Shown here in pieces: positions 20,952 through 31,621 of a stretch of DNA of 64,000 nt. A model generated the notes under the pieces. That model had not been told where the DNA came from, made no database searches, and saw only the letters and a list, made by a program, of their open reading frames with translations. This DNA is from Chionoecetes opilio (lineage: Eukaryota; Arthropoda; Malacostraca; Decapoda; Majidae). Within the stretch, counting starts at the first letter, position 1. Each line of letters begins with the position of its first letter. The position numbers were made by a program, and so were the translations under genes. The stretch covers positions 368,556-432,555 of the forward strand of contig JACEEZ010022590.1 of assembly GCA_016584305.1 (NCBI GenBank). The letters are read 5' to 3'.

Positions 20952-21642
20952 CGGCGGGCCCCAATTCACCAGCACTGCCTTCCAGAACTTCATGGAGCGC
21001 TGGGGTATCCACCACGCGGTATCCTCGCCGCATTACCCCCAGTCTAATGGCCACGCTGAGGCGGCCGTCAAGTCAATGAAATACCTCATCCTCAAGACGG
21101 CGCCCTCCGGCAGCATCGACAATGAAGACTTCGACAGGGGTCTCCTGGAGCTCCGCAACACTCCTAACTTCACGGGACGATCCCCTGCAATGACACTGTA
21201 TGGCCATCCACTCCACTCCTGTGTCCCTGCCCATCCTGAGTCCTCAGAGGAGTGGCAGGCCCGCACAGAGGACTGTGATCGCCGAGCTGTCGCCCGCGCT
21301 GAGCAGGTCAAGGCTCAGTACGACCAGCGCGCCCGCCCCCTTCCCAGGCTGTGTATCGGCCAGACCGTCCGTATTCAGGACCTGACATCACACGGCTGGG
21401 ACAAGGTCGGGGTTGTTATGGGCTGCGGCAAGACCAAGGACTACGAGGTGCGTCTTCCTAGTGGGCGTGTCTGGTGGCGAAACCGTCGTTTCCTCCGACC
21501 CGCCCCAACCCCCAGTGATGACCCCCTCCCCCTACATCCCTGTGTTCCCTTTAAGTCACCCTCAGTGGCCCCACGCCGGTCTAAGAGGCTCATGAAAAAA
21601 GAGTCCGCTCGAGACAGCTACGAGCGTGAGGGGGGAAGGAGG
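20850..21642 (+). pseudogene. gypsy-type integrase core and C-terminus
   Basis: In the frame open from 20,584, the core continues with LRTDGGPQFTS (second catalytic Asp) and HYPQSNGHAEAAVKSMKY (catalytic Glu). GLLELRNTPNFTGRSPAM and a C-terminal DNA-binding part with IGQTVRIQDL and RVWWRNRRFLRP follow. The frame runs past the polypurine tract into the 3' LTR, so pol has no separate end and no env frame follows. Confidence 0.88.
21628..21642 (+). promoter_or_regulatory. Polypurine tract
   Basis: A 15-base run of only G and A (gaggggggaaggagg) lies directly before tgtggatg of the 3' LTR. This is the expected plus-strand priming site for an LTR retrotransposon. Confidence 0.85.
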
Positions 21643-21929
21643 TGTGGATGTGTGATTACATACAAGACAGTCACACATACATATTGGCACGCCCCTTAAT
21701 AAACCGTACATATATTGTTACATAGCAACACTGTACGCGACGCGGCAGCGTTGCACACCGCCCTCCAGGCCTCATGTAACCAGTTGCTACCGTGTGGGCG
21801 GACAGACCACACCAGCTCCTCGCTAGGTGTCCCGACCATCTCTGTTCTCTTTTAATAAACCTACGGAAGCAATGCTCGCTTCTCCCTGGAATAACCTTCC
21901 CACAACCACTCCGGTCACCACTGCACACC
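21643..21929 (+). repeat. 3' LTR of gypsy-type retrotransposon
   Basis: Same length and about 96 percent identical by eye to 9,903-10,189. Differences include c for t at the TATA-like tatatac (here acatac) and several transitions. The match ends at ctgcacacc, after which flanking host sequence begins. Confidence 0.92.
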
Positions 21930-22315
21930 GAGCTATAACTTTAAACTCGCGTCTGCTGGTAATAGTGTTGCCATGCAAGAGTTCAACCTTTCCCTTAGAT
22001 CTGCGCACATCATGTTTTTAACGCCTTAAAAGTGATGTCATAGTACCCGGTGATCTAATGTGATAATTATTCAACTTTACTTATTCAACTCCAACCAGGA
22101 GTACAAAAAAACTCACTACATTCAACAATCCTATATACAACTTGTCTTATTTGCGTATCATACTTGTATATAACTATTTACGAGATCAATGTAATGACAT
22201 GTTTGGTAAAAAGAGTCAACAAGGGTAAATTTGTATCATTATTAATGGTTGAATATTTATAGTCTCCTGTGATGACTTGTATCTAATGTAGCTTCAGATC
22301 TTGTCAGGGGAAGTG
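21930..22315. other. No recognised feature
   Basis: AT-rich unique sequence to the right of the LTR element. No frames, repeats or motifs that I can support. Confidence 0.5.
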
Positions 22316-22387
22316 GTATCTTCTCTCTCTCTCTCTCTCTCCCCTCTCTCTCTCCTCTCTCCTCTCTCTCTCTCCTCTCTCTCTCTC

Positions 22388-22460
<73 letters not shown>
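22316..22460. repeat. (CT)n microsatellite
   Basis: Interrupted then pure CT dinucleotides over about 145 bp, followed by a more degenerate pyrimidine stretch to about 22,520. Confidence 0.97.
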
Positions 22461-22462
<2 letters not shown>

Positions 22463-23584
22463 CTCACCTTCTCTCCGCTCTATCTCTCTTCTCCTCTCCC
22501 ATCTCTCTCTCTACTCTTTTCTTGCCCATATTGTATCCCAACCTATAACTCAGGCTACATAATCGATCTCACTTATATCCTGTCCACAATCCTATTCACT
22601 GACTGTCAATCTTAGCAGTGATTTATACATCCCAGTCTGCTAGAACTTAGGCGACATTGATTCATGTCCTAAGTCACCTTTGATTTTACTGGAGTGATTT
22701 ACTTGAAAGTACTGAGCCACATAACATATTGACAAATAATGAAGGTGTTATATTTAGGAGCTACACTGTCGGTTTCATGGCTCATGTAATTCCTATTTCT
22801 TATGTTCTTATACATACAACTCAGCGTATTGCACAAAAAGTGGTGATTTTTTGTAAGCTACCTTTCCTGTATTACTTGTTACGATCACCATCCTGCCTTG
22901 GTTTTCGATGACGCAACTGCAGAAAAAAATGACAGTAATGCTTCGTTCCATCCAGTCTCTCCATCTTTTCATCCTTGACTCGTTTTTAATCCAATATCGC
23001 TGCACTAATGTTTAGGCGTCCATCCGATAGTATTGTGGTGATTCACACCACACCTGGTTAATCACCTTTCAGTCCACGCCTTGCTGTTAATCTTGTCCTA
23101 GGGATTATCACTTCCATACCTCTTAATGGCTTCACTCAGGTTTCGCCTCCCCTTTTCCATGTCGACATCACCTATGATCTCGCCGACTGCCCATTAAGGG
23201 ATTAGGGGTCAGGTCATCAGGTCGTCAGGTCTTGAGTATCGTGGCCCTTTATAAAGAGGTCTCTTGTAGAGGCAGGGTCACTTAGAGCTGAACCACTGTA
23301 CCACATACAGCTCTGTCCACAGTCTCCAATAAACCAACCAACAAGCCAGGCTGTCTGTTTATCAACCGTGTAGACGACGAGTCACTACACTATCTTTATA
23401 ACATCGAGTACTTATGTATCGATGACTCATTATATTACCGTACCAAAACCTTTATTATTCCTGCCTTCCTTCCACTCGTATGTACGGAAGAGAGAAACAA
23501 AAAAAACAAAAATCGAAATTCAGATGATGCAACAACTCTAACTTGTAATTCAACTTCTTTCCTACTTTTGTTTACTCGATGTTT
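22461..23584. other. Intergenic; possible solo LTR near its right end
   Basis: No coding signal. Around 23,040-23,395 the order gccctttataaagaggtctc (TATA-like), agtctccaataaaccaacca (AATAAA) and gagtcactac resembles the layout of an LTR, but I see no second copy and no flanking duplication. The segment 23,513-23,598 (gatgatgcaacaactctaac) resembles 50,296-50,380. Confidence 0.35.
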
Positions 23585-23585
23585 G

Positions 23586-24226
23586 TTTTCCAACTGATAA
23601 GATAAGATAAGATAAGATGAGATAACTTTATTGTCACATTGAATACATACAACATGAAATTCGTTTTGGCATAAAGCTCACCCGTAAAGTGAAAATAACA
23701 ATTTTTACAATACAAAATTAAGTATATTAATCATACTATTTACAGAGTATCATTCCTAATACCAGATACCTGTCACCACCTATATGCACGCACCACAGTG
23801 ATATAACTATTTACAGACCTAAGTTACTGGGATGCTATATAGTTGTACAGTTTTATACTCTTTGAAATAAAATAATTTTTAAATCTACTTGTGTGTTGCA
23901 TAGGGAGTGCTAATCTCCTGCCTGATCTAAGAAAAGTGTATTGACAGTTCAGTGGGTGATTTACATCATTCATGATCTTATCTACCTGCTTCATTACACT
24001 GCTATTGTATAATTCATCTAGTGGTGCAGTTTTTGCGTGGAGTCTACCCGCGGTCTTTACAATTTTCTTAATTTTATTTTTGTCTTTACATGTTATTTTT
24101 CCATACCATAATGTAATTGAGAAACACAAGATGGATTCTACTACGGACTTATAGAATAGAGACAATATTACTTTATCTACTCGGATGTTTCCCAATCTTG
24201 TTTCCTTTACTTGATCTTTCCACTCC
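23586..24226 (-). mobile_element. 3' fragment of a CR1/Rex1-like LINE
   Basis: The left end, gataagataagataagatgag then taactttattgtcacattg, is the inverted 3' tail with short tandem repeats. On the minus strand the frame contains LFYKSVVESILCFSITLWYG, KKIVKTAGRLHAK, LDELYNSSV and LRSGRRLALP, the C-terminal region of Rex1/CR1-type reverse transcriptases (about 120 residues from about 24,200 to 23,824). Most of the element is missing by 5' truncation. It lies just outside SLC7 copy A. Confidence 0.8.
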
Positions 24227-24500
24227 ACCTTCACCAAGGCTATATGGGCATGTGGCACGCTACCCTGAAACCAATCCTTCCCATCGGGTTGTATCTGTAA
24301 GAGACAATCCGGCGTGGAGGAGGCCAAGGGGGCGCCTACAAGGCTGGGGCACTTGCTGGGGCAAGTTGATGCTTCTTGTCGAGAGTTGCTTGGTATGGGA
24401 AGAGAGCCTGCATGGGGACTCGCGCCTGGTGACCCCCAGGAGTGGTGTCGTAGGGTGAGCGAGGCGACGCACCCCCCGGTGTATGCCCCCAATGATTGAT
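24227..24500 (+). mobile_element. 3' end of an RTE-like LINE (upstream of copy A)
   Basis: Matches the end of the longer LINE at 55,905-56,170: LYGHVARYPETNPSHRVV at the start, and a tail of gattgatt-type repeats near 24,494. Equivalent sequence lies at 52,665-52,865, upstream of copy B, so this fragment was present before the duplication. Plus-strand reading is broken by frameshifts. Confidence 0.8.
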
Positions 24501-24673
24501 TAATTGCAACGTCACAGCGACAGCCTTGGTTAAATCTTCTCTTGCGGCGACTCGTTCACAAACAATCTGAACGTCTGCTTGTGTAGTGCGCACTGCGCAT
24601 CCCTCTCGCTCCCTTGCCTCGCTCACTCGCCTGCTCCTTGGCGCTTTATAGTACATAGCAAGAGATTTTAACA

Positions 24674-25658
24674 TTGGAAAATGTTTAAAACTATGATTCC
24701 AACTCGGACGTTGCAAATGAAAACGAAAAAAGCGCTGAGGATGTTAAGGCAAGTGAAGAAAAGGAGGAAAATGCGAGAAATTATACAGAACAGCTAAAAG
24801 GAGCGACAGATGGAGAGGAGGAAGATAGAATGAAGGAAGAGATCAAAGTTACTGAAGGAAGTGAAGTGGAGGAGAGAAACGAAGAGAAAAGCAAAGCAGT
24901 GCCCCTATACCTAATGAAGAGTTATTAACGAAGAACATCCCATCTGAGTCAACATCATCACATCCCAACCCACCGTCGAGACAGAGGAAGAAGAACAGAC
25001 CAAAGAACGAAACAGGAGACAAAGAAACACATGAGAAAGCACACGACGGAAGAAAAGTAAGCGAAGAGAACAAAGAAGACAAAAAAATAATAGATGAACC
25101 AGAGAAGAAGACAAGGAGAAGGAAATCAAATGCTCCTTTACAAAACGAGATAGACGGAACGAAATGCAAGTCAGAGAAAATAAAAGACACCAAAGAAGAC
25201 AATAACACAGAACACATTATAAGAAACAGAGACAACAATATTTACCCAAAGATTGAAGATGAAGGAAAACTGACCACGGACAACAATATGAAGGAGACAG
25301 ACTTAGAGAAGGACATAGAAGACAAAAAAGACACAGAAAACAGCATCAAAAACAGAGACAAAAAGTTACCAAAGAGCGAAGATGAAGGCAAACAAACAGT
25401 GGACAACAATATGAAGGAAAAAGACTTAGAGAATGAGGATGACGTGAGTTCCAAAGTGGGATAACAATAACTGGGTCTTGTGTCAACTGGGTCTTGTCAA
25501 CTGTGTGGGGATAATCGTTGGTAATATCATAGGCACTGGTATCTTTGTGTCGCCCCGAGCCGTGTTGCAGTACTCTGGCTCTGTTGGAATGTCCTTAATA
25601 GTGTGGGTTCTCTCCGGCGTCATGTGTATCGTCGGCGCCTTCTGTTACGCGGAGTTAG
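24674..25658 (+). pseudogene. SLC7-type amino-acid transporter, copy A, exon 1 (decayed)
   Basis: Aligned to the intact exon 1 of copy B (53,029-54,001), this exon has lost its start codon: the ATG is TTG at 24,674-24,676. A TAA occurs three codons later, a one-base deletion lies near 24,900, and gtgggataac near 25,458 brings another stop just before the membrane segment. The 3' end still encodes [34 protein letters not shown] and a good splice donor (gttag|gtgagc). That is membrane helices 1 and 2 of an SLC7 light-chain transporter. The exon cannot give a full-length protein as read. Confidence 0.85.
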
Positions 25659-25749
25659 GTGAGCCCCTTAAGTATCTCTGCTTACCTATACGTGACCGTT
25701 GGTGGTGAACAAAAACATTGCTACTTTTTTGACATGTGATTTTATTATT

Positions 25750-25871
25750 AGGTGTAGGCTATTTAGTTTTTTTCTCTTTCTTTCTTTCTTTATTTATTTA
25801 TTTATCTTTTTTTTCTATCTTTCTTTCTTTCTTTCTTTCTTGGTATACATTATAACGTCATCCAACACATG

Positions 25872-25906
<35 letters not shown>

Positions 25907-26210
25907 CTCTCCCCTCTCTCTCGTTCTCTCTCTCTCTCTCTCTCAGCCCGTCAGGTGCAAGGTAGTAGGACTGAGCTCGCATGTCAGCGTCCTGTGCATT
26001 CGGTCAGGCGGTTCGGGTCCGCCTAGTTCGTGCTGACGTGGCGGCGCTTTGTATAGTCAATAACCTTGTATTGGTACTTGCAAAGTGTCTAGTAGGATGA
26101 AAATCTTATTTATCGTCTCTCTCTCTCTTCTCTATCTCTCTCTCTCTCATTCCTCTCTCTCATCTCTCTCGTTCTCTTCTCGTCTATCTCTCTCTCTCTC
26201 TCTCTCTCTC

Positions 26211-26248
<38 letters not shown>

Positions 26249-26260
26249 GATATTAATTAT
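25750..26260. repeat. Intron 1 of copy A: T-rich and (CT)n microsatellites with a SINE
   Basis: A (ctttctttattt)-rich stretch at 25,770-25,840 is followed by CT runs at 25,874-25,944 and 26,117-26,248. A SINE lies between the CT runs (25,965-26,110). Copy B has a single uninterrupted CT tract at 54,372-54,648, so the SINE arrived within copy A. Confidence 0.85.
25965..26110 (+). mobile_element. tRNA-derived SINE, third family
   Basis: The head has a B-box-like ggttcgggtccgcc near 26,020. The body has gctgacgtggcggcgctttg and gtcaataaccttg, and the end is aaagtgtctagtaggatgaa then aatcttat. The same family lies at 60,640-60,807 (with target duplication) and inverted at 48,957-49,080. Confidence 0.8.
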
Positions 26261-26579
26261 AACGTCATCCAACATATGTGATAAATAATAACCAGCTACA
26301 AATATTTTAATGCACAAAATCCCAGTAATTCATATAAACTTACGTCAAGTTTAATACTATCCTTGTAGGAGATAATAACTTTTAGCACGAATAAATCAAC
26401 TAGATGGGCGAGTTTTGTATTTATAAAGGTATGCTTGATAGTAATGCAATATTCTTAGTTGGTACATGTAAACGTTGATATCAGAATATATCAGATATAT
26501 GTATTTGTCCTTAACACAACTACACACATCACATGGATTTATTCTTCTAATACACACCACTAAATAATCGCCGCCACAG

Positions 26580-26801
26580 GTACGATGATCCCGAAAAGTG
26601 GCGGCAACTACGCTTACCTGTATGAGGCGTATGGCTCCTTTCCGGCCTTTATTTACCTGTTTTTTACGGTAACAATCAACATCCCGGGCGGCAAGGCAGT
26701 AGCGGCTCTCACCTTCGCTAATTATGTGCTGCAGCCTTTCTTCCCCGACGGCCAACCACCCCCAGACTCTGCCTTGCGCCTCATCGGGATAGCATTGATT
26801 G
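26580..26801 (+). CDS. SLC7-type transporter, copy A, exon 2
   Basis: Bounded by ccgccacag|g and attg|gtgagt. In phase with exon 1 it encodes TMIPKSGGNYAYLYEAYGSF, then PAFIYLFFTVTINIPGGKAV, and ends QPPPDSALRLIGIALIG. Membrane helix 3 and the following loop of LAT/b0,+-type transporters have the same SGG-Y-Y-E pattern. The exon is open and well preserved, unlike its neighbours in copy A. Copy B carries a 5-base deletion and a LINE at this exon. Confidence 0.88.
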
Positions 26802-26811
26802 GTGAGTAACT

Positions 26812-26935
26812 TTTTTTTTTTACATCACACAGGACTGGCTAAGGTCAAAAACAAAATTAGGTAACAAAAAGCCCGCTAGTTGCAATCCCTATAAAGAAGA
26901 CAGTAAGAAAATAAAGAAAGGTGGGTTGTAACTGT
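26812..26935 (-). mobile_element. LINE 3' tail fragment in intron 2 (copy A)
   Basis: A T run followed by acatcacacaggactggc, gtaacaaaaagcccgct and ccctataaagaagac matches the 3' end of the LINE at 5,520-5,650 and 56,325-56,445. It is present in both transporter copies, so it predates the duplication. Confidence 0.8.
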
Positions 26936-27200
26936 TGAAAGGAACTGTTGTCTTTCTATCTGTCTGTCTCGGTATCAAGTTTAATGTATGTAGTAGACAG
27001 TACCACTTATAATAATACAAGGTAAAAAATACAGCAAGTGGTGTTGTTATAATAGATGGCAATAGGGATAGATAGTAATAAGGATAGCGTTGATTAGTGA
27101 GTGGCTACTGTCTGTCTATCTGTCTGTCTGAGTAGCAAGTTTAATGAACGTAGTAGACAGCACCAATTAGAATCGTGTAAGGGAAAAAAATGCAGCAATT

Positions 27201-28041
27201 CGAGAGAACTGAAACTCGAAAATGCCAGTGGTCGCTGGCAGTTTTAACTCACAAGTTGATAATAAGTTGGTCTACTGGAAAACAAAATATGGGCTTATTT
27301 CACTGCACTTAAAACACAAAAGTATAATACTAAGAACGATTTTCTTCTATATGTATATGGTATAGATTCCTGATTCTGTAAAACATGTATATAACCAAAT
27401 AACCAAGCAGGTTATAGTTGAGGAGGCGATGGAAATGTTACTCTATGATATTATAGTCAATAACGAATGTTTAGAAGTTAACTATACCTAGGCAGTCATA
27501 TTTTCCTGTTATTATTGTGTATCAATTAGATAGAAAGCCTGGAAGTGCAGTGAGTCGACGCGTGAAGTCACAATGTTTTGATTCAATCTTCCCGCTACAA
27601 TGCGCGGCATGCCGCCTCCACAATTATAACCTACTTGGTCACAGCAACAGAACGATTTCGGCAATCTATATTCTTCTTTTTTCCAAAGCATTGCTTATTG
27701 TATTTTGACAAGCGTTTGCCAGACGCAGCAGTACTGTCTTAGAAAACAGTGTGAACATCGCCCGCAATAAAACATGTAAAAAATATATTAAGCTTTGATA
27801 CCTGAGGCGAGTAATTTGCATTAAACTGCTATTATAGTACGTTCCATCGTAATGCATATCATCCATACAATTAGTAGAACAACATAAGAACTATATTTTT
27901 TGGTATTCAGATGCGGTGCATCAATATTTATCGCGAAATTGATTTATGAAAATACGAGTCGCGGAGCCAAAACACAGTAGACCAATCTGTGAGTTAAAAC
28001 TGCCAGCGACCACTGGCATTTATCGAGTTTCAGTTCTCTCG
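27201..28041. mobile_element. Non-autonomous DNA transposon, 841 bp, AATT target duplication
   Basis: The ends are long inverted repeats: cgagagaactgaaactcg at the left and cgagtttcagttctctcg at the right, extending inward through atgccagtggtcgctggcag for about 50 bp. AATT flanks both ends (27,197-27,200 and 28,042-28,045). Copy B has the empty site gcagcaattggtgtag at 56,701-56,716. No protein is evident inside. I could not assign the superfamily from these ends. Confidence 0.88.
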
Positions 28042-28109
28042 AATTGGTGTATAACTAATCTTTCAATCTGCTCCTCGTCGGGATAGCGTTGATTGGTGAG
28101 TTACTTTTT

Positions 28110-28452
28110 TACATCTTTGCCTACATCGCCTGTAGGCAGTGACCTCCTGGGGTGGGATGGTAGGCCCTGGAGGTTTACCCGAGGACAGTGATGGTTGGCC
28201 CTCGCCCGTGATGGCGCAGGCAAGATGTTTATTGTGACGCCTGCATGTGATTAGAGGCTCATGCCGCCACCCTGTGTCCTCCGATGCAGACGCAATCGAA
28301 GGTAGAGTTAATGGGCAGCATGTGGGTGTTCTTAGGCCACTCGGCGGTGCAGAAAGATTTTCAGTGGATTTTGGTTCTCATCGAGGATTGAACTCTGGTC
28401 AGCGAAAACGCCACTCGGAGACGCCAACCACTCTGCTACCGCCTCCCCCAAC
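28110..28452 (-). mobile_element. tRNA-derived SINE (Ser-like head), copy A intron 2
   Basis: Inverted copy of the family at 9,094-9,455. The right end is the head in reverse: gagacgccaaccactctgct, then accgcctcccc. The body includes ctgcatgtgattagaggctc. It matches 59,628-59,970 in the other transporter copy and so predates the duplication. Confidence 0.85.
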
Positions 28453-28479
28453 TGTTGTCTGTCCATCTGTCTATCTGTC

Positions 28480-29225
28480 TGTCTGAATATCAAGTTTATT
28501 ATAGTAAACAACAACAATTAGAATCCTATAAGAAAAGAAATATGCAGCAAATGGTGTAGTTCTACTTCAAACTATCGTCCTATAGCTTTGAATTCCTGCC
28601 TTTCTAAAACTTTTTTGCAAAATGTGGTTTGTATTACCTCTTATTTTTTGTCCTTGGCCAATTCTATGTGATTAAAAAAATGTATTCAATTGCATGTTTC
28701 TTTATCGGACACAACAGATTTGGTATCAGATAAATGTATTGTGTGCAGATGAGGAAAGAGACCAATGAGGTGATCCGATTCATGGTTGCAAACTTGAACG
28801 TGACTGAAGGAACTTGCCGCTGAGAATATCTTAGGTTTGTTATTGACGAAGATCGAAGAAGGTAACAAAAAGCCCAAAAACACAATAACAGATAACAAAA
28901 GCCAAGGTTGTGCGCTTGAAAATACTATTAAATCTGGCTGGACACGAGGCTTGGTCGAAATACGTAAACATTGAATTAGTAATGTTTTAAAATCTTCACG
29001 TTTCGTTGTTAAACATTTAGAGGAACAACAAAGCAAAAAATACATTTTTTTGTACAAGTATTCATGGAGGAGGAGGGAAAATAGGAAAGTATTTAAAAAA
29101 TATTTAGAAAGCAAAATAAATATATGAGTACAAAAGTACAAACGGAATGTTTTTTAGGAGTATTGAAGGAATAGAAGGGAATTTACAACGCACATACAAG
29201 TAAATATATCTAAGAACACATCCTT
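28480..29225. other. Copy-A-specific segment with a small LINE RT fragment
   Basis: The corresponding place in copy B (about 60,000-60,015) lacks this sequence. At 28,556-28,625 the plus strand encodes [16 protein letters not shown], an RT motif shared with the LINE at 5.5-8.4 kb (there [15 protein letters not shown]). The rest, AT-rich, shows nothing I recognise. Confidence 0.55.
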
Positions 29226-29484
29226 GAATCAGAGAAAATTATAAGAACCATGAAAAAAAAAAAAATGCAAATTTTTTAACTGGCAGACCAAGAGAATGTG
29301 AGAAGCAAAACAAATAATCAGAGTTTTAAATGTATGCAATTGGATCCATAAATCGAATGATCATTTCAGAATAGGGTTTTTGGGAGCCGTGACACAAATT
29401 GCTGAAAATACTGTGATAGATGTGATAGATAGATTTGAGAAAGATTTGGATGTGAAGTGACGAAGGTTGGTTATGATAAATGAT

Positions 29485-29704
<220 letters not shown>

Positions 29705-29715
29705 ATCTCCATCAG

Positions 29716-29947
29716 TTATCCTCACGTACGTCAACTACAAGAAAGTGCGATGGGCCACCAGAGTGCAGGACCTGTTGGCATTGACGAAGGTGTTTGCCCT
29801 CATTGTGATCATCGTCGTGGGACTGTGTCACCTGTTTCGAGGCACCACACAGAATTCCGAGGATCCAATGGAAGGCCACCACCCACCCTCTCACACCCTC
29901 CTTGCTTGACCACTACTTTTACCAGCACTGAATGCTTACAATGGAGG
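29716..29947 (+). pseudogene. SLC7-type transporter, copy A, exon 3 (frameshifted)
   Basis: After tccatcag the exon encodes VILTYVNYKKVRWATRVQDL, then LALTKVFALIVIIVVGLCHL, matching exon 3 of copy B and helices 4 and 5 of SLC7 light chains (the KVRWATRVQD loop is typical). Beyond NSEDPMEG it diverges: small indels near 29,875-29,920 shift the frame, giving an early TGA. The donor region (aatggag|gtgaaa) is also weakened relative to copy B (gatg|gtgaga). Confidence 0.82.
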
Positions 29948-30189
29948 TGAAAAATTGTGGAAAAGGTTGAAAAAGGTTGAAATGTTGTGAAAAGGTTGGA
30001 GAGAAGTTTGTTTGGAGTTATGGTTAGTTGGATTTGGGGAAGTTATTTTTTTTATAGTTATTAAATTATTATGGTTAAAAGTGGATGAGTTAGGAGTAGA
30101 GGGTATTGGATGTGGTTATAATGGGTTGTGATTAGTAAGTTGTGAGTTATGTGTAAAGAGGTTATGGTGAAAGATTAATGCGTGTTATT

Positions 30190-30221
30190 TATTGCTGTAG
30201 AGGGGGGGGTGTTTGTGTGTG

Positions 30222-30252
<31 letters not shown>

Positions 30253-30355
30253 GTGTGTGTGTGTTGTGTGTGGTGTGTGTGGTGTGTGTGTGGTGTGTGC
30301 GTGTGTGTGTGTGTGGTTGTGTGTGTCCGTGCGGCTGCGTGCGTGCGTGTTGTGC
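30190..30355. repeat. (GT)n microsatellite, intron 3 copy A
   Basis: Interrupted GT/TG dinucleotides directly upstream of exon 4; copy B has the matching tract at 61,019-61,145. Confidence 0.95.
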
Positions 30356-30411
30356 GACCTAAATTAACTATACCTATTTCTTTCTTTATTTTTTTTTTCT
30401 TTTTTCGACAG

Positions 30412-30453
30412 GGACATCAACGTACTCAAATGAAGGAGCGAAAGGTCCATTAG
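30412..30453 (+). pseudogene. SLC7-type transporter, copy A, exon 4 (stop codon)
   Basis: A 42-bp micro-exon between tttcgacag and gtaggc. Compared with the 45-bp exon 4B it has a 3-base deletion and several changes, and in frame it reads through CTCAAATGA, an early stop. Exon 4B encodes DSLNDVMEELKDPIR. Confidence 0.75.
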
Positions 30454-30464
30454 GTAGGCTATAA

Positions 30465-30672
30465 CACACACACGAAACACACCGGCGGGTGCGGAAACAG
30501 GCTGTTCCTACAACCCGAGCCCTGTCCACCCAGCAGTGAATGGTACCGGGTGTTACCGGTTTGGGAGCCCGCTTCCGGTGGCTAGCTAAAACTAAGACTG
30601 AAGAATAAAAAATGTTGATATGGAGACGGGGCCAAAGCGTTGCTCAGGCCTTGTAAAATACAACTAGATGAA
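30465..30672 (+). mobile_element. tRNA-Val-type SINE, partial, plus orientation
   Basis: Contains cgagccctgtccacccagca, gtgaatggtaccgggtgtta and gatatggagacggggcc, then ttgtaaaatacaactag. This is the reverse complement of parts of 48,366-48,870. The tRNA-like head is missing. It is absent from copy B at about 61,255. Confidence 0.75.
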
Positions 30673-30689
30673 AACAACTAGATGAATAC

Positions 30690-30774
30690 AAACCAACCAC
30701 AACACACACACACACCACACACACACACACACACAACACACACCACACACACACCACACACAAACACACAAACA

Positions 30775-30808
<34 letters not shown>

Positions 30809-31030
30809 CACACAGACAGATAGATACTTTATTGACGACAGTATTACAAGGGAGCTCAATAAAAAGCTACGAAATCAATGAAGCTCAATAAATCTCAATA
30901 GAAGTCAATAAAAAACAAATATAAAAAGTATTTTAGACGAATCAATAAAGAAAGTACCCACAGAATGTACTTAAGAACTACGTACTTTACTTGACACATA
31001 TGATTATTTACACTACAAAAAATACATCAA
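30690..31030 (-). repeat. (CA)n microsatellite and LINE tail, intron 4 copy A
   Basis: CA repeats at 30,697-30,813 are followed by cagacagatagatactttat and repeated ctcaataaa-type sequence (30,855-30,920), which looks like an inverted LINE 3' end. Copy B has the same at 61,260-61,430, so it predates the duplication. Homology between the copies fades at about 31,015 and 61,505. Confidence 0.7.
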
Positions 31031-31511
31031 ACTTGTGTTCCTAATCTTACCGCCACACAAAACACCGGCGGCGCCTTCCCGACACCTGTGGCTGTAAGGC
31101 GGACCAGTGTGTGTGGGGGTGTTTTTCTCCAGCGGGGCCTGTCCAGCGGCCGGCTGAAAATCGCGGCGCTTGAAAATTCCGTCCGGCAGCAGGAGCCGCC
31201 TATTTTTGGTGCCTTCACGGCGGGCAAACCCTCGCTTGGCCAGAAATGACTAATTGTACCAGTAAATTGATTTATGATAAATAGGTTATTTATATGACGG
31301 AATATATTAGTATGACTATTAATATAGTAATTTATATGCTGCACACAGCCATCACCAGTCTAGTCATTTTCGTAAAGATTATGTTTACACGGAGTACGAC
31401 GTGTACTGTATATTCATGAGCGACGTGGTAGTTCTGTCCGGCGAACTATGCCCAGCCACATTTTGTCGGCCGTACAGCGCCTTTGTGTTGGTCGGTAAAC
31501 TTCACATTCAG

Positions 31512-31621
31512 AAACATGCCGCGGGCCATACCATCCCGTCACCTGTGTCTATTCTGGACTAACACTCACAATCTACCTATTTTGCTATTTGTCTAAACCT
31601 GATTGCACCCCTATTGCTTTG
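31512..31621 (+). pseudogene. SLC7-type transporter, copy A, exon 5 (decayed)
   Basis: After ttcacattcag the sequence continues in phase from exon 4 as NMPRAI, the family's conserved N-LPRAI after the D-P-x-R region. It then becomes a degraded version of the next helix, with in-frame stops; TYFAICLN recalls the N-AYFAV segment of the family. It ends at ctttg|gtgagt. Identification rests on position, phase and the PRAI motif. Confidence 0.6.

Larger units (their letters stand above)
9903..21929 (+). mobile_element. Ty3/gypsy-type LTR retrotransposon with nested insertions
   Basis: Order on the plus strand: 5' LTR, gag with zinc knuckles, aspartic protease, reverse transcriptase, RNase H, integrase with zinc-binding region, polypurine tract, 3' LTR. 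The pol order RT then integrase is that of Ty3/gypsy. It is interrupted by a P-like DNA transposon (about 12,602-18,673) and a tRNA-Val-type SINE (about 19,838-20,094). Without these it would be about 5.7 kb. Several frameshifts and mutated active-site positions show that it is inactive. I found no envelope-like frame after integrase. Confidence 0.93.
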
